A stretch of 64,000 bases of DNA from Leptodactylus fallax (GCA_947044405.1 CAMRHE010000167.1:806001-870000), one strand, 5' to 3'; shown: positions 24,291-35,974, numbered from the stretch's first letter. A program made the numbers and translations. Notes: generated by a model not told the origin, from the letters alone.

Positions 24291-25468
24291 TTCTTGTACA
24301 TAGGGGGCAGTATTACAGTAGTTATATTCTTGTACATAGGGGGCAGTATTACAGTAGTTATATTCTTGTACATAGGAACAGTATTATAGTAGTTATATTC
24401 TTGTACATAGGAGCAGTATTATAGTAGTTATATTCTTGTACATAGGAGCAGTATTATAGTAGTTATATTCTTGTACATAGGAGGGGTTTTTTTTTTTTTT
24501 TTTTTTTGAGCAGTATTATAGTAGTTATATTCTTGTACATAGGAGCAGTATTATAGTGGTTATATTCTTGTACATAGGAGCAGTATTATAGGTGTATTAT
24601 ATTGTAGTATAGTTATTTCTTGTACATAGGAGCAGTATTATAGTAGTTATATTCTTGTACATAGGAGCAGTATTATAGTAGTTATATTCTTGTACATAGG
24701 AGCAGTATTATAGTAGTTATATTCTTGTACATAGGAGCAGTATTATAGTAGTTATATTCTTGTACATAGGAGCAGTATTATAGTAGTTATATTCTTGTAC
24801 ATAGGAGCAGTATTATAGTAGTTATATTCTTGTACATAGGAGCAGTATTATAGTAGGTATATTCTTGTACATAAAGGGCAGTATTATAGTAGTTATATTC
24901 TTGTACATAGGAGCAGTATTATAGTAGTTATATTCTTGTACATAGGAGCAGTATTATAGTAGTTATATTCTTGTACATAGGAGCAGTATTATAGTAGTTA
25001 TATTCTTGTATATAGGAGGCAGTATTATAGTAATTATATTCTTGTTCATAGGGGGCAGTATTATAGTAGTTATATTCTTGTTCATAGGGGGCAGTATTAT
25101 AGTAGTTATATTCTTGTAGATAGGGGGCAGTATTATAGTAGTTATATTCTTGTACATAGGAGCAGTATTATAGTAGTTATATTCTTGTACATAGGAGCAG
25201 TATTATAGTAGTTATATTCTTGTACATAAGAGCAGTATTATAGTAGTTATATTCTTGTACATAAGAGCAGTATTATAGTAGTTATATTCTTGTACATAGG
25301 ATCAGTATTATAGTAGTTATATTCTTGTGCATAGGAGCAGTATTATAGTAGTTATATTCTTGTATATAGGAGCAGTAGTATAGTAGTTATATTTTTCTAC
25401 ATAGGGGACAGTATTATAGTAGTTATATTTTTGTACATAGGGGGCAGTATTATAGTAGTTATATTAGT
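24291..25468. repeat. 35-bp minisatellite, array 2 of 3
   Basis: About 33 copies of the same unit as at 4.6 kb. A 21-nt T run at 24,487-24,507 and a small rearranged unit near 24,590 disrupt it. Several consecutive units at 24,620-24,840 are identical, suggesting recent homogenisation. Confidence 0.95.
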
Positions 25469-25469
25469 G

Positions 25470-26670
25470 CAGATAACAATCACGGTAGGTGGAACTTGAC
25501 AGAGGATTTCAGCGGAGGTGGTGAGCTACAGACACTTGTCTCAATTGGATTACGACATCAGGACACTTATTACATAACACTGAGGGTGATGGGAGAGGAA
25601 TCAGAAAACAAACAAGTCCAGAGAATGGAAATCCCATGAAATAAAGTCTTTAAAGGGCCAGCTTTATCCTCTGAGTTACAGCCACGTCTTATTATTTTAC
25701 CAGAGCACTTCTCCTAAACACAAGGCTCCACACAATAGACCTTTCTATCAGATGGTAATTCCCTTAGAGAATGAAAACTAATCTGTGACCCGAATTAATG
25801 AAGGTGAATGAGAGAGTCGGGGGGGGGGGGGGGGTTAATGCAGACACATGGGGGGCGAGGGCTGCTCTTTTGGGAAGATTTGCCCTTGAATAATGAACCC
25901 AAGTATTCCAGCCCTCTAGATTCTCATCTTGAATACTTGAGGATTAGGTGAGGCAGCTACCATCATCTTCCCATGGATGGGAGTAAGTGCATAGGGGCTA
26001 AAAATTTCAAGTACAGGCTACCCTCAATATCTACCATGTTTAATCAGCTCAGTTAAATTAAAAGATATATCTACAGAGGGAGGATATAAGTGGCTGCCAA
26101 ATGACCCGGACACTGCTTATCTCCCTGAATCAGGGGGTACTTTTGTAATTTTTAACATTTCAAGAATAAATTTACCCCATCATGCGGCTCTCCAATTTCT
26201 GCACTGGTGTGAATGTCATCTATCTGTAGCTGGTAATGAACCCATCCCAGGCACTGCGGCCTCTCGGGATAATAGGCTTATGTGTGCAGCCCATGACTCG
26301 CCCTTTTTCCCACGCCTGAACCGCGATGGTCTGGACTCTCCCTCCCAGAAGTCTTTATTTCCACCTCAGTTCTCAGGGAGCCTACAACAAAAGTGTCCTA
26401 CAATAATGGAATTCATCCCAGACAGAGCTCTGTGCGCCTACAAGGGGAGTCTGAATGGAGTAACTATTGAGGAAGACGTACTACATGTCACATAATGAAG
26501 TGGAAGCCCTCGCCCGTTTAACCTCTCTCCTGCAAACAAGATAATCACAAGCCAAACAAATGGCAGAGCCTGGATATTAAATATTTTTCATAATACTGTG
26601 AAACCCAAAATTGTGAAGCTATATCCATCTCTGAGCATCATTTTACACTTTACATTAACTATAATATTTA
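25470..26670. other. Single-copy island, possible conserved non-coding DNA
   Basis: This ~1.2-kb stretch lies between tandem arrays and has balanced composition, with no repeat family I recognise apart from a 16-nt G run at 25,819-25,834. A 71-codon open frame (26,280-26,495) has no known domain and I do not call it. It may be a conserved non-coding element, but no comparison could be made. Confidence 0.4.
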
Positions 26671-26689
26671 CAGTTGAGCCTCTATATAA

Positions 26690-27235
26690 ATACTTATCCA
26701 ATACTGATCCTGACTTATATACTCCAGAGCTGCACTCACTATTCTGCTGGTACAGTCACTGTGTACATACATTACATTACTTATCCTGTACTGATCCTGA
26801 GTTACATCCTGTATTATACTCCAGAGCTGCACTCACTATTCTGCTGGTGCAGTCACTGTGTACATACATTACATTACTTATCCTGTACTGATCCTGAGTT
26901 ACATCCTGTATTATACTCCAGAGCTCACTCACTATTCTGCTGGTACAGTCACCGTGTACATACATTACATTACTTATCCTGTACTGATCCTGAGTTACAT
27001 CCTGTATTATACTCCAGAGCTGCACTCACTATTCTGCTGGTGCAGTCACTGTGTACATACATTACATTGCTTATCCTGTACTGATCCTGAGTTACATCCT
27101 GTATTATACTCCAGAGCTGCACTCACTATTCTGCTGGTGCAGTCACTGTGTACATACATTACATTACTTACCCTGTACTGATCCCGAGTTACATCTTGTA
27201 TTATATTCCAGAGCTACATTAATTATTATGCTGGT
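26690..27235. repeat. 97-bp tandem repeat, ~5.5 copies
   Basis: TCCAGAGCTGCACTCACT starts units at 26,723, 26,820, 26,917, 27,013, 27,110 and 27,207, a period of 96-97 bp. The units are nearly identical except at the edges. Overlapping open frames in several registers are repeat read-through. The unit resembles one arm of the palindromic elements at 52.06 and 58.4 kb. Confidence 0.93.
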
Positions 27236-27698
27236 GGAGTTATTTGCACCAAGCTCAGCCCACTTTTTGGAAAATGGGCCAAGTTGAAACAAAAAAAGAC
27301 AAGCATAAGACAAAAAAAATGGATTCTTTTTTCATGCCAGAAAATTGGCGTACAAAGCATGATAAATCAGCGCCATTGTGTATATAGACATATATAAAGT
27401 GATGGTCTGAGCATAGTCCATAAATGTTAACGTTCAGGACAACTCATTTAATTCTGTATAGAAACTGTGTTGAATACTTTATGGTCCTTCTATACAATGA
27501 TACCACAATCCAGCGTGCTCAGATTGCAGCCACAGGAAGGACATAGGAACTATTTTGAAAGAAAAATATTTGCTTCATCTACTTCCTGTCTATAAATTTC
27601 CTGTGATTCTCCCAGAAGCTGTGATAACTTTCCCTACAAAACTATTTCCACCTCTATAGATACATGTAACTAGAAAGGAAATACAAGATTAATGCATA
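27236..27698. other. Spacer, nothing recognised
   Basis: AT-rich non-coding DNA with no clear repeats. Confidence 0.4.
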
Positions 27699-27699
27699 T

Positions 27700-27930
27700 A
27701 CAGTGCTGGCCAAAAGTATTGGCACCCCTGCAATTCTGTCAGATAATACTCAATTTCTTCCAGAAAATGATTGCAATCACAAATGCAATCATTTTAACAC
27801 TTAACAATTATCTGCTACTTTGTGTTGGTCTATCACTTACAATCTCAATAAAACACATTTAAGTTTTTGGTTGTAAGGTGACATAATGTGAAAAAGTTCA
27901 AGAGGTATGAATACTTTTGCAAGGCACTGT
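27700..27930. mobile_element. Chimeric Tc1-type MITE
   Basis: The left end CAGTGCTGGCCAAAAGTATT and the right end, complement CAGTGCCTTGCAAAAGTATT, are both typical Tc1-like termini but from two different families. The left part (to ~27,785) and the right part (TTTGTGTTGGTCTATCAC onward) have no coding content. TA flanks both sides, as expected for Tc1/mariner integration. Confidence 0.8.
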
Positions 27931-29018
27931 ATTCTTGTACATAGGAGCAGTATTATAGTAGCTATATTCCTGTACATAGGAACAGTATTATAGTAGTTGT
28001 ATTCTTATACATAGGGGGCAGTATTATAGTAGTTATATTCTTGTACATAGGAGCAGTATTATAGTAGTTATATTCTTGTACATAGGAGCAGTATTATAGT
28101 AGTTATATTCTTGTACATAGGGGTAGTATTATAGTAGTTATATTCTTGTACATAGGAGCAGTATTATAGTAGTTATATTCTTGTACATAGGAGGTAGTAT
28201 TATAGTAGTTATATTCTTGTACATAGGGGGCAGTATTATAGTAGTTATATTCTTGTACATAGGAGCAGTATTATAGTAGTTATATTCTTGTACATACTGT
28301 AGGAGCAGTATTATAGTAGTTATATTCCTGTACATAGGAGCAGTATTATAGTAGTTATATTCCTGTACATAGGAGCAGTATTATAGTAGTTATATTCTTG
28401 TACATAGGAGGTAGTATTATAGTAGTTATATTCTTGTACATAGGGGTAGTATTATAGTAGTTATATTCTTGTACATAGGAGCAGTATTATAGTAGTTATA
28501 GTCTTGTACATAGGAGCAGTATTATAGTAGTTATAGTCTTGTACATAGGGGTAGTATTATAGTAGTTATATTCTTGTACATAGGAGCAGTATTATAGTAG
28601 TTATATTCTTGTACATAGGAGCAGTATTATAGTAGTTATATTCTTGTACATAGGGGTAGTATTATAGTAGTTATATTCTTGTACATAGGGGTAGTATTAT
28701 AGTAGTTATTCTTGTACATAGGAGCAGTATTATAGTAGTTATATTCTTGTACATAGGAGCAGTATTATAGTAGTTATATTCTTGTACATAGGGGTAGTAT
28801 TATAGTAGTTATATTCTTGTACATAGGGGTAGTATTATAGTAGTTATATTCTTGTACATAGGAGCAGTATTATAGTAGTTATATTCTTGTACATAGGAGC
28901 AGTATTATAGTAGTTATATTCTTGTACATAGGAGCAGTATTATAGTAGTTATATTCTTGTACATAGGAGCAGTATTATAGTAGTTATATTATTTTATATA
29001 GGGGGTGGTATTATAGCA
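27931..29018. repeat. 35-bp minisatellite, array 3 of 3
   Basis: About 31 copies of the same 35-bp unit, with GGGGTAGT and GGAGCAGT versions alternating in blocks. It abuts the chimeric Tc1 MITE directly at its left edge. Confidence 0.95.
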
Positions 29019-30029
29019 CTGGCTCATCCTGAGGTCTGATTTGCAGACATTCAGTACAGGTTTACCATAACCTGTTATATAATGTCACCACCTTACACTA
29101 TACATACCTTTGTCTCTTGTTACGGATATATGACATATCTTTTTGTATTTTATGTACTTTGCCTTTAAGCTTTCTTCCTGTTTTTTTCTGCTGATGGTGT
29201 CGTGGATCGTCATATGACACGTGAAGTGACGATTACGTTTCACCACTTATGACTCACGCCGTTGTTGATCTGCCAGCAAGTTCAGACTACGAGGCGATGG
29301 GTGACAAAGGCTGCGGCACAATGTTTTATTCATGCCGTGGTGTGTGTATGGAGTAGTAATATATCCCTGCATAGCCTCAGCTCAGGCCTCCAGGGAGGTG
29401 AAACACACCGGGGTGTAGAGATGTGGTGTCATTTAATTATAAAAGCTTCTCAATGTCTTTTTTCTATGATATAGATAGGGGGAAGGTCAAAGTTGCTCCA
29501 TGTCAAGGTCAAGTGTGTCTTTATCATTGAATTGTGTTTAGGTGGATCTTTGGGCAGTGGACACTAACATAAGGGTACTCTGTTGCATCTACCACCTATA
29601 TCCCTGTCTTTTGTGTCATGTCAGCTGACCTGGGCTGTCCCATGTACATCATTGGGGTCAGTTGCTCCTCATTCTTACATCACATCCACACTTAGCATAT
29701 GTTCAATTCTGTTAGCCAGGGGACCTGTGTGGGGTAGTGACCGAGCATACACATTAAAAGGACTGATGGAGATAGCCGACGGCAACTGGAAAGAGGGGGG
29801 AGGTAGGCGCTGGATGAAGGACCTCTGTTCTAGTGATCAGTGGAGTCCAAGAAATCAGCCATGTATTACCTGCTCTGTGGATCGGAGTTGAATATCTATT
29901 GTGGGACCCCAATGGTAGCCATTAGTTTAGGATCACCACCTATATGGAGAGACTGGGGGACATTGCTCAGCCAATGCTCAGACACAACGGGCTGACTCTC
30001 CATTCAATGATGACCCACTGGATGTAGAA
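29019..30029. other. Spacer, nothing supported
   Basis: Single-copy-looking DNA upstream of the promoter-proximal minisatellite. Open frames at 29.26-29.47 and 29.58-29.89 kb show no recognisable domain or splice structure. Confidence 0.45.
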
Positions 30030-30039
30030 GAAAGGCGGT

Positions 30040-32066
30040 CAGGGATCCCCATTTTGGTGAATTGAGGGTCTGAAGTTCCCTATGTTGGTTGCGTGAGGGT
30101 CAAGGGATCCCTATTTTTGTGGAGAAGGAATCAGGGGATCCCTGTTTTGGTGGAGCAAGGGGGAGGGGATCCCCAGATTAGAGGAACAGGGGATCCCCAT
30201 TTTGATGATGTACTGGTCAGTAGATCCATATATTAGTGGACTAGAATTTAAGGGATCTTATTGGTGTATTAAGGGTTAGAAAATCCCTGTATTGCTGGAG
30301 CAGGGGTCAAAAGATCCCTGTATTGGTGAAGTAGGTGCCAGAGGATTCCCGTTTTGGGAGACAAGTGGTCTGCGGATCCCTGTATTGGTGGAGCAGGGGT
30401 CAGGGTATCCCCATATTGGTGGAGCAGGGGTCAGTGGATCTTCATTTTGGTGAAGCAGAGGTCAGGGTATCTCGGTATTGTTGGAGCAGGGGTCAGTGGA
30501 TCCCCATATTGGTGTAGCAGGGGGCACGGTACCCCCATATTTGTGGAGCAGGGGTCAGGGTAACCCCATATTGTTGAAGCAGGGGTCAGAGGATTCCCGT
30601 ATTGGTGGAGCAGGGGTCAGGGTATCCCCGTATTGTTGGAGCAGGGGTCAGTGGATCCCTGTATTGTTGGAGCAGGGGTCAGTGGATCCCTTTATTGCTG
30701 GAGCAGGGTTCAGTGTATCCCTGTATTGTTGGAGCAGGGGTCAGTGGATCCCTTTATTGGTGAAGCAGGGGTCAGTGGATCCCCGTATTGGTGGAGCAGG
30801 GGTCAATGTATCCCTGTATTGGTGGAGCAGGGGTCAGTGGATCCCTTTATTGTTGGAACAGGGTTTAGAGTATCCCTGTATTGTTGGAGCAGGGGGTCAG
30901 GGTAACCCCATATTGTTGGAGCAGGGGTCAGTGGATCCCTGTATTGTTGGAACAGGGGTCAGTGGGTCCCTGTATTGTTGGAACAGGGTCAGTGGATCCC
31001 CATATTGGTGTAGCAAGGGTCAGGGTATCCCCTATTGGTGGAGCAGAGGTCAGAGTAACCCCATATTGTTGGAGCAGGGGTCAGTGGAATCCTGTATTGG
31101 TGGAGCAGGGGTCAGTGGGTCCCTGTATTGTTGGAACAGGGATCAGTGGATCCCCATATTGGTGTAGCAGGAGTCAGGGTATCCCCTATTGGTGGACCAG
31201 GGGTCACGGTACCCCCGTATTGGTGGAGCAGGGGTCAGAGTAACCCCATATTGATGGAGCAGGGGTCAGTGGAATCCTGTATTGGTGGAGCAGGGGTCAG
31301 GGTATCCCCTATTGGTGGAGCAGAGGTCAGGGGATCCCCGTATTGGTGGATCAGGGGTCAGTGGTTCCCTGTATCAGTGGAGCAGGGGTCAGGGTACCCC
31401 CGTATTGTTGGAGCATTGGTCAGTGGATCCCCATATTGGTGTAGAAGGGGGTCAGTGGATCCCCGTATTGGTGGAGCTGGGGTCAGGGTATCCCCGTATT
31501 GGTGGAGCAGGGGTCAGGGTAGCCCAGTATTGTTGGAGCAGGGGTCAGGGGATCCCCTATTGGTGGAGCAGAGGTCAGTGGATCCCCATATTGGAGTAGC
31601 AGGGGTCAGAGTAACCCAATATTGTTGGAGCAGGGGTCAGTGGAATTCCGTATTGGTGGAGCAGGGGTCAGTGGATCCCTGTATTGTTGGAACTGGGGTC
31701 AGTGGATCCCCATATTGGTGTAGCAGGGGTCAGGGTATCCCCTATTGGTGGAGCAGGGGTCACGGTACCCCCATATTGGTGGAGCAGGGGTCAGGGTATC
31801 CCCGTATTGTTGGAGCAGGGGTCAGTGGAATCCCGTATTGGTGGAGCAGAGGTCAGGGGATCCCCGTATCGGTGGATCAGGTGTCAGTGGATCCCCGTAT
31901 CGGTGGAGCAGTGGTCAGGGTACCCCCGTATTGTTGGAGCATTGGTCAGTGGATCCCCATATTGGTGTAGCAGGGGGTCAGTGGATCCCCGTATTCGTGG
32001 ATCAGGGGTCAGTGGATCCCCGTATTGGTGGAGCAGGGGTCAGTGGATCCCTTTATTGGTGATCAG
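30040..32066. repeat. 31-bp GC-rich minisatellite upstream of NDEL1
   Basis: The 31-bp unit joins TGGAGCAGGGGTCAGTGGAT to CCCTGTATTGT, with ~60 copies over 2 kb, diverging to the left of 30,350 and ending sharply at 32,066. Because 31 is not a multiple of 3, each frame cycles through three peptides (WSRGQ, GAGVS, EQGS), giving open frames of up to 280 codons that are not genes. It ends ~250 bp before the CpG-rich promoter. Confidence 0.95.
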
Positions 32067-32279
32067 TTTTTTTCAGATTCTACTGTGAGGAGCAGGGGCG
32101 AAGTCAATGAGAGTATGTATACTACAGCGTGGAGGTGTCAGGTATAGCTTTTCTGCACTGGATCCCATTAGCCCCTATGTGTCACCTTCTCTAATAGCAG
32201 ATTGGCCCCTGCTCTCTGCACTAGACCACATTACTCTGATGTAGATGATGGGGGTGGTAGTACTACAGACTGTACCTCT

Positions 32280-32480
32280 AGAAATGATTGACAGGGCGTC
32301 AGCCGAGAGCACGTCACGTGACGATGGGCGGGGCTCTCCTCTCTGCTGGCAACAGGACACGCCCAGGGCTGCTGGTGACGTATGACGCTGCGTGTCTGCC
32401 GGAAACCGCCGCTGAGTGACCGGGCCGGGGACAGCGGGAGAGCCGGGGCCTGAGAGACGGGGTAAGAGCTGCTGGAGGTC
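32280..32480 (+). promoter_or_regulatory. NDEL1: CpG-rich NDEL1 promoter
   Basis: This is the only CpG-dense stretch in the region. It contains a CACGTG E-box at 32,315-32,320, a GC box GGGCGGGGC at 32,326-32,334, a CRE-like TGACGTATGACG at 32,376-32,387, and CCGGAAACCGCCG (an ETS-like core) at about 32,399. No TATA box is seen. This fits a broad housekeeping promoter for NDEL1; the start site is not fixed by the sequence. Confidence 0.7.
32390..32461 (+). other. NDEL1: NDEL1 exon 1 (5' UTR, start approximate)
   Basis: A GC-rich non-coding segment ends at a good donor (GG|GTAAGAG, intron from 32,462). The coding exon at 45.1 kb begins with an acceptor followed by only 12 nt of 5' UTR, so an upstream non-coding exon is required, and this is the only CpG-island exon candidate. 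Its 5' end is a guess. Confidence 0.55.
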
Positions 32481-32574
32481 GGTGTGTGTGGGGGAAGACT
32501 GCCGGGCTGTGATGGCTGACGGTCATGACATAGGGCGGAGCCGGGGTGTAGGGGCTGAGATTAGGTTGACAGGA

Positions 32575-33250
32575 TGAAGGTTTACAGTAGAGGGTGACAG
32601 CGAGGGGGGCTCAGATATAGAGGTGAGAGGGGGCTGAGATATAGGGGTGACAGGGTAATGGGGGCTGAGATTTAGGGGTAACCTGTAGGGTAAGGGGGCT
32701 GAGATTTAAGGTAACCTGTAGGGTGGGGGCTGAGATTTAAGGTAACCTGTAGGGTGGGGGCTGAGATTTAAGGTAACCTGTAGGGTGGGGGCTGAGATTT
32801 AGGGTAACCTGTAGGGTGGGGGCTGAGATTTAGGGTAACCTGTAGGGTGGGGGGCTGAGATTTAGGGTAACCTGTAGGGTGGGGGCTGAGATTTTAGGGT
32901 AATCTGGAGAGGGGCTAGCTCAGATTTGGGGTGACCTGTAGAGGGCCTACAATTTGGTGTTACAGGGAGGGAGGCTGAGATTTATGGTGATTTTCGGGGC
33001 TGGGTATAGGGGTAACAGGTTGGGGGCTCGTATTTCAAGTTATGGGGGGTGGAGCTAAGATTTGAGATTACAGCAAGGGGCCTGAGTTATAGGGTGACCT
33101 GTGGGGGCAGAGATTTCGGCTGACAGTGGGATAGGATTTAGAGCAGACTTTGACTAGGGGATGACAGAAGGGGCTGAAATTTAGGGGTGACAGGGTGGCT
33201 GCTTTTACTATGGTTATCAGGAGGGGGCTGAGATTTAGGGGTGAAGGTGC
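32575..33250. repeat. 31-bp minisatellite at the start of NDEL1 intron 1
   Basis: Near-identical units of GTAACCTGTAGGGTGGGGGC plus TGAGATTTAAG repeat at 32,670-32,910, with degenerate copies to about 33,250. The unit differs from the upstream 31-bp array. It starts ~110 bp inside intron 1. Confidence 0.88.
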
Positions 33251-35397
33251 ATAGTACAGGTGACAGGCTTAGATTTTTGTTGAGAAGGTATAGGCCAGAA
33301 CAAGGGATCATGCAGACAGTGCAGAGATTTGGGTTGATGATCTGGTGCCTGTGACTTGGGGGTGAATGGACGTTGCTGACACTTTTGGGGTACTTGTAGG
33401 CAGTAGAGACAGACGAATATATTGTGCGTCTGGGTTTAAGGGTAACAAAAAGTGCTCTCAGATTGTGAAGCTGTACTTTCTTTGTGGGGGGGGGGGTAAA
33501 TGAGGAACAGTCATGTTGGCACTTGGCAGAGATAAATGATGCCTCCGTCACTATATGTGCCTGCAATAAGTGGGCACTTCAGGAGGCTTTTTAATTCTTT
33601 CGTTTGCACTCTGTTATGGCTGGTCTGAAGGGCTGGTGTGCCCACTGGCGTGTGATGTGTGCCTGCTTATATAGACTACAAGGTGACGCCTCTTATGTAC
33701 ACTGTCTGCATCTGCTGATGTTATAGTGACCAGTTATCGGCGGTGACGGAGCAGATTCTGCCAGTGTCCCTTGGTGTGCCATGCCGAGGCTGCATTGATC
33801 CCTGGCTGTGGCGCTGCCTGTACTGCAGGTCTCTCCATCTATTGTGTCTGCAGCCGAATCAGATTACTGATACTTTTTCATTTGTTATAGTTCTGCAGTC
33901 ACCTTTTGGGGGTGGGGTTCTCACCCCAATGGGATACGTTAGAGTTACATGTTATATATATAGTCAGTCCATATGTGTCCACGTAGGACCAGGGAGATCC
34001 CAGCTGTCTGCTACATGAACCCCGCTGCCATAGTAAAGGAGCCCTTTAATCCCATATCTTGCATAGATACTTCAAGGGAACATCCACTTTTGCATATGGT
34101 TTTGGCAGCCCCCCTTGGGTGTAGGATTAGGAATGTCCCTTTGCATTGCAATATGTGAGATTGTGAGGACCATCTGATGAATCTTCTATAAACTGGTTGT
34201 TGAATGTCTTTTTCCTAAGCTCTCATTGTCACCTGTTATGACTGTGCAGGAGAGGGGGATGTGTATATCCAAAAGCTGTCACCTTTTTCCCACCCCTGTT
34301 GCTCTTTGATTGGCCGGCTGACCTGGGGAGGGTGTAGTCTTTGTGGGCTGTGATTGGCCTTGCCCGGGATCACTCAGTGCCTGTGTTGTGTCTGTGGCCA
34401 TAGCTGTAAACTGACACGTCTGATCCCCAGTGCTGGGCTGTGTGTGCAGACGCCGGGGTAGTATGGTATGTGCCGCTCTCATCACTACGTATCTCCTGTT
34501 TATCGGATTAGTGCCTGGATACAAGAAGCTGACGCTCAGGGTCCCTTTAAATCCTCCCGCTGGGTCCCCTTGACTTCCAGGAATTGCTCCATATTCCCGG
34601 TATCTGACTGTGATCTCATCCTGGGTCATCGGTTGCTCCTCGGGCATTTGTTTGTGGATTTGACCAATCTCTGGACTTTAGCACCGCCTGGTATTTTATC
34701 GCCTTCACCACCATATGCAGATTCTTGTGAGTCGCTGAGAACCTGTTATGTGCTATGGTCATGACCCTACAAGATCTTATGTTATCATGTTAGAAGTGAT
34801 TGCTTGATGGTACGGTGGGTGACTTGTTCCCTCGCATTGCTCTGTGTGTATATTCCTTAAACTATAGTGCAGAGTGTACTATGGATGATGGGAGTTATCT
34901 CTGATGGAGCAGATTGTCATTGGTCAGAGCCATTAACCATTAATGAAACGTGACTGTTTATGGTGTTATGTGACATTTTACTGCTTTTATGGTTGTTCTA
35001 TATTATGTGGTATTTTTGCATCTCATTCACATGAGCTCACTCCACTCCCCAGGAATTTTATAAGCTCAGTTGTCTTCTGTATCCTTAGAAATAGTAGTAA
35101 AATGTAGTCAGGTCTGATAAAGGGGAGACCATCGTAGTATGTCATCACTTTATGACTGGTTTGGATCAGACCTCTGGGACTGTGTTCCCATCGAAGTTTT
35201 CAATAGGGCCATCATGGAAGGTGCAGGGGACCCAGTGCTAAACCAGTACATCCCCTTCGTTCTCAGGATCTGTTTGGGTCCTAGATGTCGGACCCCTACT
35301 TATCATATGGGGATGTTGTATTCTTGCAATATGCCATCCCTTTATAATATGAGAATACCCCTAATACTACATGATTTATTTTGTTTACATTGCGCCA
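33251..35397. other. NDEL1 intron 1, single-copy part
   Basis: This intronic stretch has no recognised repeat or gene. G runs occur at about 33,484-33,495. Open frames (e.g. 34,279-34,647 on the minus strand) have no recognisable domain. Confidence 0.5.
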
Positions 35398-35455
35398 TCA
35401 CAGTTGCTTATATAGCGCCATCATATTCCGCAGAGCTTTACAAATATAGTGAACA
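35398..35455 (-). mobile_element. Short LINE/SINE tail fragment
   Basis: TATAGCGCCATCATATTCCG followed by CAGAGCTTTACAAATA is the complement of the frog LINE/SINE 3' tail, also present at 7.7 kb. Confidence 0.7.
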
Positions 35456-35966
35456 CTGTCTCGATCAGTACCACAAGGTCTTTTGAAGTCCAGGTCCATA
35501 ATACGGACTCTATGGGATTCTGAGTGAAGCCATGCGAGGCCCATACCAGCCAACATGAGACCATCTCTGATTCATGTCCCATACACTAACTCATTGGCTT
35601 TTGGCTTGACCAAATCGCAACTTTGCAATGATTGATTGGTCACGTCTGCTGTGCATGCTCTAGATACGTCCACAGAGAGACCTCTAGATACACCAGTCAC
35701 ACAGACCAAGCATGACCAGTTGTTCTTGCAGTGATGTCTGTCAGTTGTTGGGTTATCTCTGTGATCTCCAGGCCTTGTATGCTTTTAATTCGTCACATAT
35801 CTTGTATCCAAGCCGTGCAGCTTGTGAGATCCTTCATGATGGATTCTACAACTGCCTGGAGTCTATGGTGGGAATATGCTGGGAACATCTGTTCTTAGTA
35901 AGGCTGGTTATGTGGACGTGTGTGAGGGAAGCCACATGTTGTGAAGTGACCAGCCCTCATTTATGC
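35456..35966. other. NDEL1 intron 1 spacer
   Basis: No recognisable element. The 95-codon open frame at 35,712-35,999 runs into the adjacent MITE and has no domain. Confidence 0.4.
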
Positions 35967-35974
35967 CTTCCGAG

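Noticed and set aside
26280..26495. 71-codon open frame in the repeat-free island
   Set aside because: No recognisable domain, no splice sites that join it to anything, and length within chance expectation.
26674..27287. Several plus-strand open frames with LHSLFCW and VHTLHYLSC
   Set aside because: Repeat read-through of the 97-bp tandem array.
30335..32088. Overlapping open frames of up to 280 codons rich in WSRGQ/GAGVS
   Set aside because: All frames of the 31-bp minisatellite stay open and cycle through the same peptides. No start context, splice sites or domain.
33138..33566. 142-codon minus-strand open frame
   Set aside because: Low-complexity Pro/Ser-rich peptide partly over a minisatellite edge; no domain or splice context.
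34279..34764. Opposing open frames of ~100-120 codons in intron 1
   Set aside because: Overlap each other on opposite strands, with no domain; intronic noise is the simpler explanation.
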